A stretch of DNA of 14,041 bases from Pseudomonas sp. UBA5782 (GCA_002418465.1 DIEE01000111.1:1-14041); one strand, 5' to 3'. Counted from the first letter of the stretch, positions 6,707 to 14,041 are shown. Notes: generated by a model from the letters alone, not told the origin. Numbers and translations: made by a program.

Positions 6707-6958
6707 ATGCAGAATCGCGACGAAATCTTTGCCACCCTGCGCGACGCGTTGGTCGAACTGTTCGAGCTGGAACCCGAGCGGGTCACCCCGGACGCCCACC
6801 TCTATCAGGACCTGGAAATCGACAGCATCGACGCAGTCGACCTGATCGACCACCTGAAACGGCAGACCGGCAAGAAGATAGCGGCAGAGGACTTCAAATC
6901 GGTGCGCACCGTGGCCGACGTGGTCGAGGCGATGCACAAGATGCAGGCCGTCGCTTGA
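6707..6958 (+). CDS. apeF: Acyl carrier protein, second of two in the APE cluster
   Basis: An 83-residue acyl carrier protein. The phosphopantetheine site is Ser40 in DLEIDSIDAVDLIDHL. It differs clearly from the preceding ACP (LEIDSID against GLGLDSVD), so the two are not a recent duplication and probably have separate partners. The ATG at 6707 is preceded by AAGGA with a 7-base gap; an upstream open stretch in the same frame shadows the first ACP and is not coding. The last codons overlap the next gene by 4 bases (TTGA). Confidence 0.92.
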   Translation: MQNRDEIFATLRDALVELFELEPERVTPDAHLYQDLEIDSIDAVDLIDHLKRQTGKKIAAEDFKSVRTVADVVEAMHKMQAVA

Positions 6959-7500
6959 GTCGATTGGTCACTCTGGGCTTGCTGCTGGTCGGTCTGGCCT
7001 ACCCGTTCGCCGTCTACCTCGGCATCGGGCATCTGTCCCCGCAGTTCTTCGCCATCCTGCTCGGCAGCCTCTGGCTGGCGCGCATGCTGTGCAGTGCCGA
7101 ACGCCCGGGCAACCGCTGGCTGGCGCTTGGCGCGCTGGGCTTCTGCGTGCTGCTCGGGGTGATCGGCGACGCACACTGGCTGCGCTGGTACCCGGTACTG
7201 ATCAGCCTGATGCTGCTGGCGCTGTTCGGCCTGAGCCTGAGGTACGGCCCGCCACTGGTGGAGCGCCTGGCGCGCCTGCGCGAGCCGCAGCTGCCGGCTG
7301 TGGCGATCCGCTACACCCGCCAGGTGACGGCGGTCTGGGCAATCTTCTTCCTCTGCAACGGCCTGCTCGCCGCGGCCCTGACACTGTGGGCGCCGCTGGG
7401 TTGGTGGACGCTCTACAACGGGCTGATCTCCTACCTGCTGATGGGCGTGCTGTTCGCCGGCGAGTGGCTGTTGCGCCAACGCGTGAGGGCCAACGGATGA
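6955..7500 (+). CDS. apeG: COG4648-type integral membrane protein of APE cluster
   Basis: A 181-residue inner-membrane protein with about five or six hydrophobic segments (roughly 3-25, 27-43, 57-72, 80-97, 125-145 and 150-170). The pattern VTAVWAIFFLCNGLLAA, then a Trp-rich WWTLYNGLISYLLMG, is typical of the COG4648 family found in APE operons. Its biochemical role is unknown. The start is a TTG that overlaps the stop of the ACP gene (TTGA), a coupled start; the next in-frame initiator (TTG, residue 4) is also possible. It overlaps the ligase gene by ATGA. Confidence 0.85.
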   Translation: MSRLVTLGLLLVGLAYPFAVYLGIGHLSPQFFAILLGSLWLARMLCSAERPGNRWLALGALGFCVLLGVIGDAHWLRWYPVLISLMLLALFGLSLRYGPPLVERLARLREPQLPAVAIRYTRQVTAVWAIFFLCNGLLAAALTLWAPLGWWTLYNGLISYLLMGVLFAGEWLLRQRVRANG

Positions 7501-9179
7501 GCGCCCTGCATCGCCTGCTGCTGGAAGCGCCCGGCGCGCGCCCCCTGAGCCTCGCCCCGACGCTGGAACACGTCGAGTTCCGCCAGCACGCCCTGCGCCT
7601 GGCCGCCGCCCTGCAAAAACGCGGCGTGCAGCGCCTGGCCCTGCATCTGGAAGATGCCGCCGAACTGGCCGTCGCGCTGTTCGGCGCCTGGCGCGCCGGT
7701 GTCGAGGTGATCCTGCCGGCCGACCTGCAACCGAGCAATCGCCAGCGTCTGGCGCCGCAGGTCGATCTCTGGCTGACCGACCAGCCCGGCGACACGTGCC
7801 TCGATGAACTGCAGGACGAGCCCCTGGCCGCCGCGGAACTGGATCTGGACGCCTGCCGCCTGACGCTGAGCACCTCCGGCTCCAGCGGCGCACCCAAACT
7901 GATAGGCAAGACCCTGCGTCAGTTGGCCAACGAGGTCGCTGTGCTGGAGACGCTGTGGGGCGCCGACCTGGGCGAGGCCACGCTGATCGGCAGCGTCGCT
8001 GCGCAACACATCTACGGGTTGCTGTTCCGCGTGCTCTGGCCGCTGGCCGCCGGACGCACCTTCCTGCGCCGCGCTCTGCCGTTTCCCGAGGACATCCAGC
8101 TCGCCAGCCTGGGCCTTGCGGACGCCGCTGCGTTCGCCTGGGTCGCCAGCCCGGCGCTGCTCAAGCGCATGGGCGACAACCTCGACTGGCCGGCGCTGGG
8201 CCGGGTCAAAAAGGTGTTTTCCTCCGGCGGCGCGCTGCCGGCCGGCGCCGCGCAAAGCCTGCAACAACGACTCGGCCAGTGGCCAACGGAAATCTACGGC
8301 AGCTCGGAAACCGGCGGCATCGCCTGGCGCCAGGGCGACACGCTGTGGCAGCCCTTCGCCGGGGTCGAACTGGGCCAGGATGACAACGGCGCGCTGCGCA
8401 TCGCCTCCACCTACCTGCCGGCCGGCCATGTCGAGCAGTCCGCGGATGCCGTCCGGTTCGACGCCTGCGGCGGCTTCGAGCTGCTCGGTCGCCTCGATCG
8501 CATCGTCAAGCTGGAAGAAAAACGCATCTCCCTGCCGATGCTCGAACAGGCACTGGCCGGCCATGCGTGGGTCAGTGATTGCCGTCTCGGCGTGATCAGC
8601 GAAAACCGTGCTTATCTGGGTGCCCTGGTCGCGCTCAGCGACGCCGGCCTGCACGCCTTGCGCAATCAGGGCCGCCGCGTGCTGACCCAGGCGTTGCGCG
8701 CGCACCTAGGCAACCACTGCGAAGCGCTGGCACTGCCGCGTCGCTGGCGCCTGCTGCGGCAACTGCCGCTGACCGCGCAGGGTAAGCTGCCGCAGGCGCA
8801 GGTCGATGCGCTGCTGCAGGCGTCACGCACCAGGCAGCCGGAGCTGGTCGAACAAAACGAAGTGGACGGCGAATGGCGGCTACAGCTGGATGTGCCGCCG
8901 GACCTGGCGCACTTCAGCGGGCATTTCCCGCGTACACCGGTGCTCCCGGGCGTGGTGCAGATCGACTGGGCCTTGAGCCTGGCCCGCGAGCTGCTGCCGT
9001 TGCCCCCGCGTTTCTGCGGCATGGAGGTACTGAAGTTCCAGCAGCTCGCACGCCCCGGCGATCGCCTGCAACTGACGCTGCGTTTCGACGCCGAGCGCAG
9101 CAAGCTGCACTTCACCTACCGCAACGGCGATACGCCCTGCTCCTCCGGGCGCATCCTCCTCGGGCCTGCCCATGTTTAG
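7497..9179 (+). CDS. apeH-apeI: Fused acyl/aryl-ACP (or CoA) ligase and FabA/FabZ-type dehydratase
   Basis: A 560-residue two-domain enzyme. Residues 1-440 are an AMP-binding ligase of the ANL superfamily: A3 loop LSTSGSSGAPK (124-134), A5 YGSSETGG (267-274), A8 hinge LGRLDRIVKLEEKRIS (330-345), and A10 catalytic Lys430 in LTAQGKLPQ. Residues about 455-560 are a hot-dog domain with HFSGHFPRTPVLPGV: His476 matches the catalytic His of FabA/FabZ, and Asp490 sits where FabA has Asp and FabZ Glu. In E. coli these functions are separate proteins: ApeH activates the aryl acid starter and ApeI is one dehydratase subunit. A single uninterrupted frame supports a true fusion. The ATG overlaps the previous stop (ATGA) and the 3' end overlaps the glycosyltransferase gene by 8 bases. 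Confidence 0.9.
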   Translation: MSALHRLLLEAPGARPLSLAPTLEHVEFRQHALRLAAALQKRGVQRLALHLEDAAELAVALFGAWRAGVEVILPADLQPSNRQRLAPQVDLWLTDQPGDTCLDELQDEPLAAAELDLDACRLTLSTSGSSGAPKLIGKTLRQLANEVAVLETLWGADLGEATLIGSVAAQHIYGLLFRVLWPLAAGRTFLRRALPFPEDIQLASLGLADAAAFAWVASPALLKRMGDNLDWPALGRVKKVFSSGGALPAGAAQSLQQRLGQWPTEIYGSSETGGIAWRQGDTLWQPFAGVELGQDDNGALRIASTYLPAGHVEQSADAVRFDACGGFELLGRLDRIVKLEEKRISLPMLEQALAGHAWVSDCRLGVISENRAYLGALVALSDAGLHALRNQGRRVLTQALRAHLGNHCEALALPRRWRLLRQLPLTAQGKLPQAQVDALLQASRTRQPELVEQNEVDGEWRLQLDVPPDLAHFSGHFPRTPVLPGVVQIDWALSLARELLPLPPRFCGMEVLKFQQLARPGDRLQLTLRFDAERSKLHFTYRNGDTPCSSGRILLGPAHV

Positions 9180-9906
9180 GCCCTGCGCGGTGATCCCGGT
9201 CTACAACCACGAGCACGCCCTGCCGCTGGTGCTGCAGGCGCTGCGTGAGGCGGGCCTGGCCTGCGTGATCGTCGACGACGCCTCGAGCCCGGCCTGCGCC
9301 GCGGCGATGGATCGCCTGGCCGACGCCGAGCATGTCCACCTGGTTCGCCTGGCGCTCAACCAGGGCAAGGGCGGCGCGGTGATGGCCGGCCTGCGCGAGG
9401 CCCGACGCCTGGGCTTCAGCCACGCGCTGCAGGTGGATGCCGACGGCCAGCACGACCTCGGCGACGTCGCCGATTTCCTCGCCGCCGCGAAGCAGACGCC
9501 GCAGGCGCTGATCTGCGGCTACCCGCAGTACGACGAGAGCGTGCCTAAAAGCCGTCTCTACGCGCGCTACTTGACCCATGTCTGGGTCTGGATCAACAGC
9601 CTCTCGCTGCGCATCCGCGACGGCATGTGCGGCTTCCGGGTCTATCCGCTGGAGCCGACCCTGGCGCTGATCGACTCGGCGCGGCTGGGCAAGCGGATGG
9701 ATTTCGACCCGGAAATTCTCGTGCGCCTGGCCTGGCGCAACCAGCCGATGCGCTGGCTGCCGACCCGCGTGCACTACCCGCTCGACGGCCTGTCGCACTT
9801 TCGCCTGTGGCACGACAACGCGCTGATCTCGAAAATGCACGCCAAGCTGTTCTTCGGCATGCTCGGTCGCGCGCCAGTGATCCTCTGGCGCCGGTGGCGC
9901 GCATGA
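9172..9906 (+). CDS. Family 2 glycosyltransferase of APE cluster
   Basis: A 244-residue GT-A fold glycosyltransferase of family GT2. The N-terminal strand CAVIPVYNHE is followed by VIVDDASS (Asp35-Asp36, nucleotide-sugar binding) and QVDADGQHD, with the DAD metal motif at 89-91. MDFDPEILVRLAW and the WLPTRVHYP strand are as in dolichol-phosphate-mannose-synthase-like members. No membrane segment is evident, so it probably works at the inner face. In E. coli the glycosyltransferase and an LpxL-type acyltransferase are one protein, ApeJ. Here the acyltransferase follows as a separate gene with an ATGA overlap, so this is the glycosyltransferase half. The sugar donor and acceptor are unknown. 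Confidence 0.88.
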   Translation: MFRPCAVIPVYNHEHALPLVLQALREAGLACVIVDDASSPACAAAMDRLADAEHVHLVRLALNQGKGGAVMAGLREARRLGFSHALQVDADGQHDLGDVADFLAAAKQTPQALICGYPQYDESVPKSRLYARYLTHVWVWINSLSLRIRDGMCGFRVYPLEPTLALIDSARLGKRMDFDPEILVRLAWRNQPMRWLPTRVHYPLDGLSHFRLWHDNALISKMHAKLFFGMLGRAPVILWRRWRA

Positions 9907-10835
9907 GCGACACCCGCCAGCACTGGGCCGCGCAGGACGAACGCGGCAGCTTCCTGCTGATGCGCCTCACCGCCTGGGCCGCGCGCACGCTGGGCCGCCG
10001 GCCGATCGCGCCACTGCTCCACGTGATCGTCTTCTATTTTTTCCTGTTCGGCCGCCGCGCGCGTCGCAGTGCCCGGGAATACCAGAACAACCTCGCTGCA
10101 TGGAGCGGGCAAGCCACGCTGCAGCCGAACGCCCGCTCGGTGTTCCGCCAGTTCCTCGCTTTCGCCGACAGCCTGCTGGACAAGCTCGACGTCTGGAACG
10201 GCAAGCTGCACATGCACGACATCGAACTGCTGGACCCGGCCGGGCTGCGGCAGAAAACCTTTTCGGGCGAGCGTGGCCAGCTACTGGTCGGCGCCCACCT
10301 GGGTAATCTCGAGGTATGCAGGGCACTGGCCGAACTGGGCAAAGACGTGAGCATGAACGTGCTGGTGCACACCCGCCACGCCGAGCGCTTCAACCGCCTG
10401 CTGGGCGAGGCCGGTGCCAGCCGCGTGCGCCTGATTCAGGTCAGCGAGCTGGACCCGGCGATCATGCTGCAGCTGTCGGAGCGGCTGGATAACGGCGAAT
10501 GGCTGGCGATCGCCGGCGATCGCGTGCCGCTGCACGGCGGCCGGCGCAGCCTGGTCGACTTTCTCGGCAAGCCGGCCGAGTTTCCGCAGGGCCCGTGGCT
10601 GCTCGCCGGGCTGCTGCAGTGCCCGGCGAGCCTGCTGTTCTGCATCAAGCAGGGCGGGCGCTACCGGATTCACCTGGAGCCCTTCGCCGAGCGCATCCAC
10701 TGGCGGCGCAACGACCGCGAGCAGGTGATCCGCGACTGGACGCAGCGTTACGCCCAGCGCCTCGGCGAGCACTGCGCCCAGGCGCCGCTGCAATGGTTCA
10801 ACTTCTACCCGTTCTGGAAATCGCATGACGACTGA
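9903..10835 (+). CDS. LpxL/HtrB-type lipid acyltransferase of APE cluster
   Basis: A 310-residue acyltransferase of the lipid A biosynthesis acyltransferase superfamily. An N-terminal hydrophobic segment (about 35-50) anchors it to the inner membrane. The catalytic HX4E pattern is His132 to Glu137 in GAHLGNLEV, the form used by LpxL/LpxM rather than the HX4D of PlsC. Further family features are AIAGDRVPLHGG and the WFNFYPFW end. The start ATG overlaps the glycosyltransferase stop (ATGA); the upstream part of the frame is shadow sequence. It corresponds to the acyltransferase half of ApeJ. It probably acylates the glycosylated or lipid anchor of the polyene, but the acceptor is not known. It overlaps the lyase gene by 11 bases. 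Confidence 0.87.
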   Translation: MSDTRQHWAAQDERGSFLLMRLTAWAARTLGRRPIAPLLHVIVFYFFLFGRRARRSAREYQNNLAAWSGQATLQPNARSVFRQFLAFADSLLDKLDVWNGKLHMHDIELLDPAGLRQKTFSGERGQLLVGAHLGNLEVCRALAELGKDVSMNVLVHTRHAERFNRLLGEAGASRVRLIQVSELDPAIMLQLSERLDNGEWLAIAGDRVPLHGGRRSLVDFLGKPAEFPQGPWLLAGLLQCPASLLFCIKQGGRYRIHLEPFAERIHWRRNDREQVIRDWTQRYAQRLGEHCAQAPLQWFNFYPFWKSHDD

Positions 10836-12360
10836 TCCCGTGGTGTTCGGCGAAAGCCATCTTTCCATCGAAGCGCTGGTCGCCGTGGCCGAACGCCGCG
10901 CGCCTACACGCCTGCAGGACGACGCCGCCTTCCGTGAGCGGATCGCCCGCGGGGCGCAGTTCCTCGATACCCTGCTCGACCGCGAAGGGGTGATCTACGG
11001 CGTCACCACCGGCTACGGCGACTCCTGCGTGGTGGCGGTGCCGCTGCAGCACGTCGAGGCGCTGCCGCAGCACCTGTTTACCTTCCACGGCTGCGGCCTG
11101 GGCAAGCTGCTCGACGCCGAAGCCACCCGCGCCGTGCTCGCCGCGCGCCTGCGCTCGCTGACCCACGGCATGTCCGGGGTGCGCATCGAACTGCTCGAAC
11201 GGCTGCAGGCGTTTCTCGCGGAGGACGTGCTGCCGCTGATTCCCGAGGAAGGCTCGGTGGGCGCCAGCGGCGATCTCACGCCACTGTCCTACGTCGCCGC
11301 GACCCTCGCCGGCGAACGCGAGGTGCTCTGGCGCGGCGCCCGCCGAAGCGCCGCCGAGGTGCATCGCGAACTCGGCTGGACGCCGCTGGTGCTTCGCCCC
11401 AAGGAAGCCCTGGCGCTGATGAACGGCACCGCGGTGATGACCGGCCTGGCCTGCCAGGCCTACGTGCGGGCCGACTATCTGCTGCGCCTGGCCACGCGCA
11501 TCACCGCGCTCAACGTGATTGCCCTGCAGGGCAACCCGGAGCACTTCGATGAGCGCCTGTTCGCCGCCAAGCCGCACCCCGGCCAGGCCCAGGTGGCCGC
11601 CTGGCTGCGCGACGACCTGGCCATCGAAGGTCCGACACCGCCCCTGCACCGCCTGCAGGATCGCTATTCGATCCGCTGCGCACCGCACGTGCTTGGCGTT
11701 CTCGCCGACAGCCTGGGCTGGCTGCGGCAGTTCATCGAGACCGAACTGAACAGCGCCAACGACAACCCGATCATCGACGCCGAAGCCGAGCGGGTGCTGC
11801 ACGGCGGGCACTTCTACGGCGGGCATATCGCCTTCGCCATGGACAGCCTGAAGAACCTGGTGGCCAACGTCGCCGACCTGCTCGACCGCCAGCTCGCGCT
11901 GCTGGTGGACACCCGCTACAACCACGGCCTGCCGAGCAACCTGTCCGGCGCGCCGGCGCACACCGCGATGATCAACCACGGCTTCAAGGCGGTGCAGATC
12001 GGCGCCAGCGCCTGGACCGCCGAAGCACTGAAGAACAGCATGCCGGCCAGCGTGTTCTCGCGCTCCACCGAATGCCACAACCAGGACAAGGTCAGCATGG
12101 GCACCATCGCCGCGCGCGACGCCCTGCGCAGCCTGGAGCTGAGCGAGCAGGTCGCCGCCGCGGCGCTGCTCGCCGCCAACCAGGGCGTCTGGCTGCGCGC
12201 CGGCCAGACCGACTCCCGCGCGCTGCCGACGGCTCTGGCGACGATGCGCGAACAGCTCGCAAGCGACTTCGCGCCGGTGATCGAGGACCGCGCGCTGGAG
12301 GCCGAGCTGCGCCTGTGCCTGAGCCACATCCGCAATCGCCACTGGGGGCTGTATGCGTAA
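10825..12360 (+). CDS. Aromatic amino-acid ammonia-lyase (HAL/PAL/TAL family)
   Basis: A 511-residue lyase that removes ammonia from an aromatic amino acid to give an aryl-acrylate. The MIO cofactor forms from Ala147-Ser148-Gly149 in GSVGASGDLTPLSY. Catalytic Tyr58 lies in YGVTTGYG; LMNGT (199-202), QDRYSIRC (278-285) and SANDNP are also conserved. Two positions argue against histidine as substrate. HAL has ANQEDHVSM with a Glu that binds the imidazole, but here the sequence is CHNQDKVSM with Gln420, as in tyrosine and phenylalanine lyases. The selectivity pair is Phe87-His88 (HLFTFHGCG), while HAL usually has Ser-His, classical TAL His-Leu and PAL Phe-Leu. I infer Tyr or Phe as substrate, giving coumarate or cinnamate as polyene starter for the ligase. 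Hut-operon partners are absent. Confidence 0.88.
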   Translation: MTTDPVVFGESHLSIEALVAVAERRAPTRLQDDAAFRERIARGAQFLDTLLDREGVIYGVTTGYGDSCVVAVPLQHVEALPQHLFTFHGCGLGKLLDAEATRAVLAARLRSLTHGMSGVRIELLERLQAFLAEDVLPLIPEEGSVGASGDLTPLSYVAATLAGEREVLWRGARRSAAEVHRELGWTPLVLRPKEALALMNGTAVMTGLACQAYVRADYLLRLATRITALNVIALQGNPEHFDERLFAAKPHPGQAQVAAWLRDDLAIEGPTPPLHRLQDRYSIRCAPHVLGVLADSLGWLRQFIETELNSANDNPIIDAEAERVLHGGHFYGGHIAFAMDSLKNLVANVADLLDRQLALLVDTRYNHGLPSNLSGAPAHTAMINHGFKAVQIGASAWTAEALKNSMPASVFSRSTECHNQDKVSMGTIAARDALRSLELSEQVAAAALLAANQGVWLRAGQTDSRALPTALATMREQLASDFAPVIEDRALEAELRLCLSHIRNRHWGLYA

Positions 12361-12778
12361 GGACGGCGTGCTGCAAAGCGAAATCGAGGTGCTGGTGCCG
12401 TTCTTCGACGTCGATTCGATGGACATCGTCTGGCACGGCCACTACGTCAAATACCTGGAAGTCGCGCGCTGCGCGCTGCTCGATCGCATCGGCCACAACT
12501 ACCAGCAGATGCGCGACGCCGGCTACGGCTGGCCGATCATCGACCTGCAGCTGCGCTACGTGAGGCCGGCGCGCTTCAACCAGCGCATCAGCGTGCGCGC
12601 CGATCTGGTCGAGTGGGAGAACCGCCTGAAGATCAACTACCTGATTCGCGACGTCGAAACCGGTGAGCGCCTGACCCGCGCCAGCAGCGTGCAGGTGGCG
12701 GTGGAAATCGCCAGCCGGGAAATGCTCCTCGCCTCGCCGACGGTGTTCGTCGAGGCGGTACGCAGGGCGCTGGGATGA
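12353..12778 (+). CDS. apeK: 4-hydroxybenzoyl-CoA-type thioesterase of APE cluster
   Basis: A 141-residue hot-dog thioesterase of the 4HBT/YbgC type. The motif FFDVDSMDIVWHGHYVKYL (17-35) aligns with the classical catalytic segment; Asp21 is the likely catalytic Asp and His28 a second conserved residue. In E. coli ApeK is a thioesterase, probably for chain release or editing. It starts with ATG 12353 inside the lyase gene (8-base overlap, GGGGG upstream) and overlaps the LolA-like gene by 4 bases. The exact thioester substrate is unknown. Confidence 0.87.
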   Translation: MRKDGVLQSEIEVLVPFFDVDSMDIVWHGHYVKYLEVARCALLDRIGHNYQQMRDAGYGWPIIDLQLRYVRPARFNQRISVRADLVEWENRLKINYLIRDVETGERLTRASSVQVAVEIASREMLLASPTVFVEAVRRALG

Positions 12779-13371
12779 AACGCCTGGCCCTGGCGCTGGC
12801 GACCGCGCTGCTGCTCCCGGCGCTGGCCCAGGCGTTCAGCCTCGAACAGCTGGCGGCGCAACTGGGCAAACCGACGGTGGTGCGCGGCGAATTCGTCCAG
12901 CAGAAGTTTCTCCGCGCCCTGGAAAAGCCGCTGACCAGCCGCGGACAGTTCGTCCTGGCCAAGCAGCATGGCCTGCTCTGGCTGCTGAAGACACCGCTGC
13001 AGCAGGATTACCGCATCGACGACCAGGGCATCGCCCGGCGCGAGGCCGGTGGCTGGCAAGCGCTGCCGCAGCGCAGTGCCAGCGCCCAGCAGAACCGCCT
13101 GTTCCTCGCCGTGCTCGGCGGCGACAGCAGTGGCCTGCAGCGCGATTTCGAGCTGGCCCTGAAGGGCGATGCGAAGGACTGGCAACTGACGCTGACCCCG
13201 CGCGCGCTACTGCTCAAGCAGATCTTCACCAGCATCCGCATCGACGGTGGCGCGCTGGTGCAGCGCATCGTACTGGACGAAACCCAGGGCGACCGCACCG
13301 AGCTGCAATTGCAAAACAGCATCGCGGCCGACGCCCTCTCCGACCAGGAACAGCATGATTTCGCCGATTGA
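12775..13371 (+). CDS. apeL: LolA-like periplasmic carrier protein of APE cluster
   Basis: A 198-residue periplasmic protein. Residues 1-20 are a signal peptide with a hydrophobic core and ALAQA cleavage site. The rest matches the LolA-like fold: GEFVQQKFLRALEKPLTSRG (the conserved FxQ...L...G strand pair), WLLKTPLQQDYRIDDQGI, then RIVLDETQGDRTELQL near the C-terminus. There is no lipobox Cys. LolA carries lipoproteins across the periplasm; the APE versions are thought to carry or help move the lipid-linked polyene to the outer membrane. Its start overlaps the thioesterase stop by 4 bases and its end overlaps the exporter gene by 17. Confidence 0.87.
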   Translation: MKRLALALATALLLPALAQAFSLEQLAAQLGKPTVVRGEFVQQKFLRALEKPLTSRGQFVLAKQHGLLWLLKTPLQQDYRIDDQGIARREAGGWQALPQRSASAQQNRLFLAVLGGDSSGLQRDFELALKGDAKDWQLTLTPRALLLKQIFTSIRIDGGALVQRIVLDETQGDRTELQLQNSIAADALSDQEQHDFAD

Positions 13372-14041
13372 ACGGCGCGCCCCGCGGGTCTTCCTCGCCG
13401 GCCTGCTGATGCTCCTGGTGCTGGGCGCCTGGCAGTGGCGCAACGGCGCACCGCTGTCCACCGACATCCTCGAACTGGTGCCCGGAGGCAGCCGCGACGC
13501 CCTGCAGAAAAGCGCCGAGCAGCGTATGCAGGAGCCGCTGAATCGCGAGCTGCTGGTGCTGATCGGCTACCCCGATCGCGAACGGGCGCTCGCCCAGGCC
13601 GCGCGCATCGCCTCTGGCTGGCAAGCCAGCCCGCTGTTCGAGAAGGTCCAGAACGGCGTGCAGGCGGACCTGCCGGCGCTGCGCGAGCAGTTGCTGCAGG
13701 GGCGCCTGGCGTTGCTCGGCGCCGATACGCGGCAACGCCTGATCGACGCCCCTGAAGCGTTCATCCAACAGCGCATGCAGCAGCTGTTCGACCCCTTCGC
13801 AGGCTTCAGCCTGATCGCCAACCAGCAGGACTGGCTGGGCCTCGCCGCCGCGATCGCGCAACAGCGCCCGGCGAGCGCCAACGTGCAGCTGGACCTCGGC
13901 AGCGGGGCGCTCTTCGCCGAGGCGGACGGCGTGCAATGGGCGCTGCTGCGCGCGCGCACCCGCGCCGATGCGTTCGACATGAACGCGCCGCTGGAAGCCG
14001 CGCGGCTGGTTGCCGAGGCCCGCGCCCAGGTCACGGCGGAC
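13355..14041 (+). CDS. apeM: MMPL/RND-type exporter of APE cluster, N-terminal part, cut by right edge
   Basis: From ATG 13355-13357 the frame stays open for 229 codons to the end of the window. Residues about 10-27 form the first membrane helix (RVFLAGLLMLLVLGAW), then a short STDILELVPGG block and a long periplasmic region (NRELLVLIGYP, LFDPFAGFSL, LARTRADAF-like segments), matching the predicted exporters of COG4258 that follow the LolA-like gene in APE clusters. The start lies 17 bases inside the LolA-like gene and gives a coupled start. The motor helices and the rest of the roughly 750-residue protein should lie beyond the edge. The member type is clear from context and the N-terminal signature, but only about a third of the protein is present. 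Confidence 0.8.
   Translation, partial: MISPIERRAPRVFLAGLLMLLVLGAWQWRNGAPLSTDILELVPGGSRDALQKSAEQRMQEPLNRELLVLIGYPDRERALAQAARIASGWQASPLFEKVQNGVQADLPALREQLLQGRLALLGADTRQRLIDAPEAFIQQRMQQLFDPFAGFSLIANQQDWLGLAAAIAQQRPASANVQLDLGSGALFAEADGVQWALLRARTRADAFDMNAPLEAARLVAEARAQVTAD

Noticed and set aside
7431..8705. Minus-strand open frame (424 codons) opposite the ligase gene
   Set aside because: No recognisable domains, low-complexity composition, and it lies inside a gene whose AMP-binding motifs are clear.
10798..12426. Long minus-strand open frame (542 codons) opposite the ammonia-lyase gene
   Set aside because: It is a shadow of a GC-rich gene: composition is Gln/Ala/Gly/Arg/Val-rich with no family motifs, and the plus-strand lyase shows full catalytic motifs.
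1..14041. CRISPR arrays, tRNA or rRNA genes, insertion sequences, attachment sites
   Set aside because: No regularly spaced repeats, cloverleaf candidates, transposase motifs or flanking inverted repeats were found.

Overview
The window is GC-rich (codon third positions are mostly G or C), with tightly packed genes and pseudomonad-style gene content. It most likely comes from a Pseudomonas or a close gammaproteobacterial relative; this is inferred from gene types and composition, not from a marker gene. It holds three blocks.

Block 1 (1-2441, minus strand) is the 5' part of a polar amino-acid ABC uptake operon. In transcription order it has a GntR/FCD-family regulator that probably starts at a TTG codon, a periplasmic family-3 solute-binding protein, and a membrane permease. 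The permease reading frame is interrupted by one in-frame TAG at 457-459, while the sequence beyond it still encodes a normal permease C-terminal half up to the left edge. No ATPase is visible. The 429-base gap upstream of the regulator (2442-2870) carries two palindromic sites that fit the operator pattern TNGTNNNACNA known for FadR-type GntR proteins.

Block 2 (2871-4619) holds ordinary housekeeping-type genes: trxC (thioredoxin 2) and a hot-dog thioesterase on the plus strand, then a convergent ParA/MinD-like ATPase without a ParB partner.

Block 3 (4912 to the right edge, plus strand) is the first 12 genes of an aryl polyene (APE) biosynthesis cluster. APEs are yellow, membrane-anchored, carotenoid-like pigments that protect against oxidative stress. 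The order is: ketosynthase chain-length factor, lysophospholipid-type acyltransferase, two acyl carrier proteins, COG4648 membrane protein, an acyl/aryl ligase fused to a hot-dog dehydratase, glycosyltransferase, LpxL-type acyltransferase, aromatic ammonia-lyase, thioesterase, LolA-like carrier and MMPL exporter (cut by the right edge). Ten of the eleven junctions overlap by 4-25 bases and the other has a 10-base gap, so this is one translationally coupled operon, with a good sigma-70-like promoter at 4820-4848. Expected pathway: the lyase supplies an aryl-acrylate starter, the ligase loads it on an ACP, a ketosynthase/chain-length-factor pair extends it, the dehydratase helps build the conjugated chain, and the acyltransferases, glycosyltransferase, LolA-like protein and exporter handle lipid anchoring and transport to the outer membrane. 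The ketosynthases, ketoreductase, second dehydratase and methyltransferase expected in such clusters are not in the window and probably lie to the right.

The cluster type is known, so I do not claim a new system. The most notable details are the broken permease, the ligase-dehydratase fusion, the glycosyltransferase and acyltransferase as two genes, and an ammonia-lyase with a Phe-His selectivity pair that is neither textbook histidine, tyrosine nor phenylalanine lyase.
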